DNA of 24,648 nt from DAOTYX01 sp034434635 (lineage in GTDB: Bacteria; Chloroflexota; Anaerolineae; B4-G1; DUEL01). A program made the translations under genes and the position numbers. How positions within the stretch are numbered: position 1 is the first letter of the stretch; each line of letters starts with the position of its first letter. The notes beneath the pieces were generated by a model. It did not search any database, had not been told where the DNA came from, and saw only the letters and a program-made list of their open reading frames with translations. The DNA lies in NCBI GenBank assembly GCA_034434635.1, contig DAOTYX010000125.1, forward strand, positions 1 through 24,648, in the 5' to 3' direction. This document shows, piece by piece, positions 20,686 to 24,648 of the stretch.

Positions 20686-23139
20686 ATGAACACGCCAACG
20701 GAGAAACTGACCAAGATTCTCCTCCTGGAGGAGGAGAGCGGGCGACGGGATCGCGCCGTCATCGGCGGGCTGGCCCGCTTCGCCGACACCTGGTTGGCGG
20801 AAGCCGACGCTGCCTACCCCACAGCAAAGGAGTGGGTACAAGACGTGGCTGAGCGCCTGCGCGCCTACAGCGGGTTGAGCAGCCCGCAGGAGCGGCACGC
20901 CGCGCTGCAGGAGTTGCAGCAACTGCTCCAGCAGGCCCCACCGGCGACGCCGCCGCCCGCCAGGGCCAGGCCTGCTGCGCCAGCCCCCCCTCCGCAGCCG
21001 ACGGCAGCCAGGCCCACAACCCCGCCACCCGCCCCACCTGCAACGCCCCCCACCCCTCCTCCGGAACCGTTGGAGGAACCCGCAGCGCTCAACGCCCCGC
21101 TCACCAGCCTGCGCGGCGTGGGGGAGAGCCAGGCGCAACGGCTGGCCCGCCTGGGCCTGCACACCATCCGCGACCTCCTTTACTTCCTCCCTCGCCGGTA
21201 CGACGATTTCTCCCAACTGAAGTCCATCAACCGGCTGGAGTACGGCGAAGAGGTGACCATCATCGCCCAGGTGTGGGATGCTGGCACCCGCACCACGCGC
21301 GGCGGGCAGTCGCTCTTCAAGGCCGTGCTCTCCGACGGCACCGGCATGATCGAGGCCACCTGGTTCAACCAACCCTACCTGGGCCAGCGTATCCAGGCCG
21401 GCCGGCACATCGTCATCAGCGGCCGGGTGGAAGAGTACCTGGGCCGGCTCTGCTTCACCTCGCCGGAATGGGAACTGGTGAGCCGGGAATTGCTGCATAC
21501 CGGCCGACTGGTCCCGGTCTACCCGCTCACCGAGGGGGTCTACCCGCGCTGGCTCCGCGCGCTGATCAAGCGCACCGTGGACTACTGGGCGCCCCGCCTG
21601 CCTGACCCCCTGCCAGCCCCCTTCCGCGAGACGTATGGCCTGCTCGACCTGGCCACCACCCTGCGTCAGGTCCATTTCCCGGACGACCGCGAGGCCCTCG
21701 ACCGGGCGCGGTACCGGCTGGCCTTTGCGGAGATGTTGCTCTTCCAGTTGGGACTGCTGCGCCAGCGTCGGTTGTGGCAGACCCTCGCCGGACGTCCGCT
21801 GCCGATTGATGACCAGACACTGCAGGCTTTCGTGCTCAGCCTGCCCTACGTGCTCACGGGCGCACAGCAGCGCGCCCTGGATCAGATCGTGGCCGACATG
21901 CGCTCGGCCACGCCGATGAACCGCCTGCTGCAGGGGGACGTCGGCTCGGGCAAGACCGTGGTGGCGGCAGCAGCGATGGCGCTGACCGTGGCGGCAGGAG
22001 CGCAGGCCGCGCTCATGGCCCCCACCGAGATCCTGGCCGAACAGCACTACGCCACGCTCAACCGCCTGTTCGCGCAGATGCCGGGCCGCCAACCCACCAT
22101 CCGCCTGCTCACCGGCAGTGTCACCGGCGCGGAGCGGGAGGCGATCTACGCGGGCTTGGCCGACGGCAGCGTGGACATCGTCGTGGGTACCCAGGCGCTC
22201 ATCCAGGAGGGAGTGACCTTTCACGACCTGGCGCTGGCGGTCGTGGACGAGCAGCATCGCTTCGGCGTCCGCCAGCGGGCCGCCCTGCGCCAGAAAGGGC
22301 AGCAGGAACCCCACCTGCTGGTGATGACGGCGACCCCCATCCCTCGTTCGCTGCAGTTGACGATTTGGGGGCATCTGGATGTCTCCGTCATTGACGAGAT
22401 GCCGCCGGGGCGCCAGCCGATCACCACCCGCCTCATCCTGCCGCGCGAGCGAGAGCGCGCTTACGCCTTCCTCCGCCATCAGGTCGAACAGGGGCGTCAG
22501 GGCTTCATCATCTGTCCGCTGGTGGAAGAGTCGGAGAAGATCGAAGCGAAAGCAGCGGTAGAGGAATACGAACGGCTGCAGCGGGAGATTTTCCCCGACC
22601 TGCGGCTGGGTCTGCTTCATGGGCGCATGCGCGCGGATGAAAAGGAGGCGACGATGGCCGCCTTCGCCCGCGGCGAACTGCACATCCTGGTGGCAACGGC
22701 GGTTGTCGAGGTGGGCATTGATGTGCCTAACGCCACCGTGATGCTTATCGAAGGGGCGGAGCGATTTGGCCTGGCCCAACTGCACCAGTTCCGGGGCCGC
22801 GTAGGTCGCGGGGAGCATCCCTCCTACTGCCTTCTGGTCGCCGAGTCGGCCACCGAGGAAGCCCAGGAGAGGTTGGCCGCAGTCGAGGCCACGAACGACG
22901 GCTTCCTCCTGGCGCAGAAGGACCTGGAACTGCGCGGACCAGGGGAGTTCCTGGGCACGCGCCAGTCCGGGTTCCCCGAACTGAAGATGGCCTCGCTCAC
23001 CGACCTGCGGCTGTTGGAGACGGTGCGCCAGGCAGCCCACCGTCTGCTCGAACAGGACCCAGAACTGACTCGTCCCGAGCACCGACTGTTAGCCCGTCAA
23101 GTACAAGAACTCTGGCAGACAGAGGGGGAGGTCAGCTGA
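20686..23139 (+). CDS. recG: ATP-dependent DNA helicase RecG
   Basis: This 817-aa protein starts at the ATG at 20686, with GAGGAG five bases upstream. RecG remodels stalled replication forks and Holliday junctions. The N-terminus has a helical extension (1-83), a Pro/Ala-rich linker (about 84-130) and then the wedge/OB domain beginning LRGVGESQAQRL (142-153). The helicase motor follows, with GDVGSGKT at about 418-425, DEQHRFG at about 516-522, MTATPIPRSL and the C-terminal QFRGRVGRG. The N-terminal extension and proline linker are longer than in E. coli RecG (about 693 aa) and resemble RecG of other Chloroflexota and deep-branching bacteria. Its stop overlaps the coaD start by one base (TGATG). 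Confidence 0.96.
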   Translation: MNTPTEKLTKILLLEEESGRRDRAVIGGLARFADTWLAEADAAYPTAKEWVQDVAERLRAYSGLSSPQERHAALQELQQLLQQAPPATPPPARARPAAPAPPPQPTAARPTTPPPAPPATPPTPPPEPLEEPAALNAPLTSLRGVGESQAQRLARLGLHTIRDLLYFLPRRYDDFSQLKSINRLEYGEEVTIIAQVWDAGTRTTRGGQSLFKAVLSDGTGMIEATWFNQPYLGQRIQAGRHIVISGRVEEYLGRLCFTSPEWELVSRELLHTGRLVPVYPLTEGVYPRWLRALIKRTVDYWAPRLPDPLPAPFRETYGLLDLATTLRQVHFPDDREALDRARYRLAFAEMLLFQLGLLRQRRLWQTLAGRPLPIDDQTLQAFVLSLPYVLTGAQQRALDQIVADMRSATPMNRLLQGDVGSGKTVVAAAAMALTVAAGAQAALMAPTEILAEQHYATLNRLFAQMPGRQPTIRLLTGSVTGAEREAIYAGLADGSVDIVVGTQALIQEGVTFHDLALAVVDEQHRFGVRQRAALRQKGQQEPHLLVMTATPIPRSLQLTIWGHLDVSVIDEMPPGRQPITTRLILPRERERAYAFLRHQVEQGRQGFIICPLVEESEKIEAKAAVEEYERLQREIFPDLRLGLLHGRMRADEKEATMAAFARGELHILVATAVVEVGIDVPNATVMLIEGAERFGLAQLHQFRGRVGRGEHPSYCLLVAESATEEAQERLAAVEATNDGFLLAQKDLELRGPGEFLGTRQSGFPELKMASLTDLRLLETVRQAAHRLLEQDPELTRPEHRLLARQVQELWQTEGEVS

Positions 23140-23663
23140 TGCGTCGCGCCGTCTATCCCGGTACGTTCGACCCCATCCACATGGGACACGTGGACATCGC
23201 TACCCGTTCTGCCGCCATCTTCGACGAACTGACCGTCGCCGTGTACGACCGGCCGGCCAAGTCGTTGCTGTTCACGACCGAGGAGCGGCTTGCGCTGGCC
23301 CGCGAGGCCCTGCGCGACCTGCCGAACGTGCAGGTCACCGCCTATAGCGGGCTGACCGCTGCATTCGCCCGTCAGATCGGAGCCCAGGTCATCGTCCGCG
23401 GCCTGCGGGTGATCAGCGACTTCGAGTGGGAATACCAGATGGCGCTGAACAACCGCGAACTGGCGCCGGAGGTCGAGTTCGTCTGCCTGATGACCCGCCA
23501 GGAGCACGCTTTCCTGAGTTCGAGCATCCTCAAGGAGGTGGCTTTGCTGGGCGGGGATGTCCGCCGCATGGCGCCGCCGAACGTCGTCGCTGCGCTGGCA
23601 GAAAAGCGACGGGAGATGGAACAGGGGGAGGGGTTGATCCCGCTCGTCTCATTGCGGGACTGA
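23139..23663 (+). CDS. coaD: Pantetheine-phosphate adenylyltransferase
   Basis: This 174-aa enzyme of the nucleotidyltransferase superfamily catalyses the penultimate step of coenzyme A synthesis, 4'-phosphopantetheine plus ATP to dephospho-CoA. The phosphate-binding motif YPGTFDPIHMGH is at residues 6-17, with His14 and His17 of HxGH. The conserved IVRGLRVISDFEWEYQMA follows, then SSSILKE at 127-133. It is about ten residues longer than E. coli CoaD at the C-terminus. In many genomes rsmD lies between recG and coaD; here the two overlap directly. Confidence 0.97.
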   Translation: MRRAVYPGTFDPIHMGHVDIATRSAAIFDELTVAVYDRPAKSLLFTTEERLALAREALRDLPNVQVTAYSGLTAAFARQIGAQVIVRGLRVISDFEWEYQMALNNRELAPEVEFVCLMTRQEHAFLSSSILKEVALLGGDVRRMAPPNVVAALAEKRREMEQGEGLIPLVSLRD

Positions 23664-23702
23664 GCACGAACGACCTCGCCTTTCACTGAAGGGAGGCCGC
23701 GC

Positions 23703-24179
23703 ATGGACATTCTGCACCTGGTTGACCGTCTGGAGGAGGCTGTGAAGAAGGGGCCGCGCCTGCCGTTCAGTCCGCTGCGCCTGGTGGACGAACGGCGCGT
23801 GTGGCCCCTGATTGACCAGATGCGCGTCTCGGTGCCGGACGAGGTGCGCCGTGCCCAGCGCGTCAACCGCGAGCGAGACCGCATCGTGGCTCAGGCTCGC
23901 GAGGAGGCCGAGCGGTTGCTCCAGCAGGCCCGCGAGCAGGCCGAGGCCCTCGCCAACGAACATGCCATCGTCCGCGCGGCCGAGGAGCGCGCCGCCGCCA
24001 TCCGCGAGCGCACGCAGAAGGAGGTCGCCGCGATGCGGGCGGATGCCGACGAATACTCCTTCAACGTGCTGTGTCAGTTGGAGGAGGAACTGCGGCGCAC
24101 GCTGAAGGTCGTGGAGAACGGCCTGCGCAAACTCCAGAGCGAACGGGCAGCGGAGCAGCAGGCAGAGGTCGAGCGCTAG
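23703..24179 (+). CDS. Coiled-coil protein, ATP synthase subunit B/DivIVA-like
   Basis: This 158-aa protein follows the ribosome site GGGAGG. The N-terminal segment MDILHLVDRLEEAVKKG is followed by VDERRVWPLIDQMRVSVPDEVRRA. A long Glu/Arg/Ala coiled coil runs from about residue 50 to 115 (QAREEAERLLQQAREQAEAL), and a second helix continues to the end. No membrane helix or signal is present. Similar proteins follow coaD in other Chloroflexota and may act in cell division or envelope scaffolding; this is inference from the architecture. Its TAG stop shares the palindrome CTAG with the stop of the convergent PAS gene. Confidence 0.8.
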   Translation: MDILHLVDRLEEAVKKGPRLPFSPLRLVDERRVWPLIDQMRVSVPDEVRRAQRVNRERDRIVAQAREEAERLLQQAREQAEALANEHAIVRAAEERAAAIRERTQKEVAAMRADADEYSFNVLCQLEEELRRTLKVVENGLRKLQSERAAEQQAEVER

Positions 24180-24502
24180 GCTGGCGGCGCGTACCGCTCG
24201 TAGTACCCCAGCAGTCGCCCGTCGGCGTCACGGACGGCGCGCATGTAGACGCGGTGCTCGGGAGTGTCGCTGATCAGCCGCTCCTCCTCACCCGCCTCCA
24301 GCGCCACCAGCACCTCACGGATGATCTGCTGCGACGCAGGGTTGTGGCAATCCATCAGGGAGCGGCCCAGCAGCGCCGCTCCTTCTTCGTAAAAGGCCTT
24401 CGCCGCCCGGTTCATGTAGCGGATGACATGCTCCGTGTCCGCGAACAGCAGGGGGTCCTTCAGACTATCCAGGATCGCCGCCAGCAGCGTGGCATCAGCC
24501 AT
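24176..24502 (-). CDS. Single-domain PAS protein
   Basis: This 108-aa protein consists of one PAS domain only: an N-terminal helix (ATLLAAILDSLKDPLLFAD), the core VIRYMNRAAKAFYEEGAALL, then GRSLMDCHNP and the final sheet VYMRAVRDADGRLLGYYERY. The Asn-Pro after Cys-His and the sequence around it resemble the PAS part of DUF438-type sensors. No output domain is attached, so it may signal through a partner or bind a small ligand, haem or flavin. The ATG at 24502 follows GGAGGGG. It lies just downstream of the tRNA-Val terminator on the same strand; its promoter is not obvious and it may depend on read-through. Confidence 0.85.
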   Translation of the reverse strand: MADATLLAAILDSLKDPLLFADTEHVIRYMNRAAKAFYEEGAALLGRSLMDCHNPASQQIIREVLVALEAGEEERLISDTPEHRVYMRAVRDADGRLLGYYERYAPPA

Positions 24503-24514
24503 GGCACCCCTCCG

Positions 24515-24550
24515 TGAACAAGAACGCCGGCAGGTCGGTGACCCGCCGGC
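24515..24550 (-). terminator. Intrinsic terminator of tRNA-Val
   Basis: The arms gccggcaggtc (24526-24536) and gacccgccggc (24540-24550) pair with one mismatch around a 3-nt loop. On the minus strand they are followed by GTTCTTGTTC, a moderately U-rich exit directly after the tRNA. Confidence 0.55.
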
Positions 24551-24554
24551 TGGA

Positions 24555-24628
24555 TGGGCGGTACAGGACTTGAACCTGTGACCTCCACGATGTCAACGTG
24601 GCGCTCTGGCCATCTGAGCTAACCGCCC
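24555..24628 (-). tRNA. tRNA-Val (anticodon GAC)
   Basis: On the minus strand the 74-nt cloverleaf starts GGGCGGT (acceptor) then TAGCTCAGATGG (D arm). The anticodon arm is CCACG-TTGACAT-CGTGG with anticodon GAC, then AGGTC, the T arm ACAGG-TTCAAGT-CCTGT, and the closing acceptor ACCGCCC with discriminator A. The anticodon decodes GUC/GUU valine codons. CCA is not encoded; the next bases are TCC. All stems pair fully. Confidence 0.96.
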
Positions 24629-24639
24629 GGACGAGAGAA

Positions 24640-24645
24640 ATTATA
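24640..24645 (-). promoter_or_regulatory. -10 box of the tRNA-Val gene
   Basis: A perfect TATAAT lies on the minus strand, 11 bases before the tRNA 5' end. The -35 element would fall beyond the window edge. Confidence 0.55.
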
Positions 24646-24648
24646 CCA

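Noticed and set aside
20416..23082. 888-codon minus-strand open frame opposite recG
   Set aside because: RecG motifs are intact on the plus strand; the antisense frame is low-complexity with Gly/Arg-rich runs.

Overview
The window is GC-rich chromosomal DNA that looks like a Chloroflexota genome, probably Anaerolineae-like. This is inferred from three things: the block rpmB / Asp23 / fakA / degV / degV / recG / coaD / coiled-coil protein, a CASTOR/POLLUX-type channel beside an ECF transporter, and a zinc-ribbon L28. It cannot be proven without a database search. Most genes sit in tight co-directional runs with ATGA, GTGA or TGATG stop/start overlaps.

Layout. Positions 1-3814 (minus strand) hold the start of an ArsA/GET3-type ATPase, cut by the window edge, and a large secreted GH57 lipoprotein. 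Positions 3815-4190 hold overlapping divergent promoters and a decayed ferritin-like gene. Positions 4154-6100 (minus) encode a GT-C type membrane glycosyltransferase. Divergent from it at 6215-7272 is a two-gene operon: an unrecognised 144-aa protein and a DUF624-like membrane protein. A TtcA-like tRNA thiolase (minus) runs tail-to-tail into that operon with a 180-nt overlap.

Positions 8058-8786 look like one integron gene cassette carrying an MntA/HepT (MNT-HEPN) toxin-antitoxin pair. An 11-bp inverted repeat links its left junction to an attC-like hairpin at its right end, and it is visibly AT-richer than its surroundings. It seems to sit immediately after the ATG of a small membrane-protein gene. 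This is the most interesting part of the window. No integron integrase gene is present here.

Positions 8986-13840 hold an NfeD/ClpP-class membrane protease followed by a complete ECF-type vitamin or metal importer: a fused double ATPase, an S-component and a T-component. The CASTOR/POLLUX-like channel follows at once (13847-15727). A leaderless rpe comes next (15799-16500). The convergent rpmB ends in a hairpin with a U-rich tail. From 16952 to 24179 runs a housekeeping cluster: Asp23, FakA fatty-acid kinase, two DegV/FakB lipid-binding partners, RecG helicase, CoaD and a coiled-coil protein. The right end (minus) has a tRNA-Val(GAC) with its own -10 box and terminator, then a single-domain PAS protein that overlaps the coiled-coil gene by four bases (CTAG).

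Functionally the window combines glycan degradation and synthesis at the envelope, micronutrient uptake, fatty-acid activation, CoA synthesis and DNA repair. The cassette is the only clear sign of mobile DNA. There is no CRISPR array, insertion sequence or rRNA.
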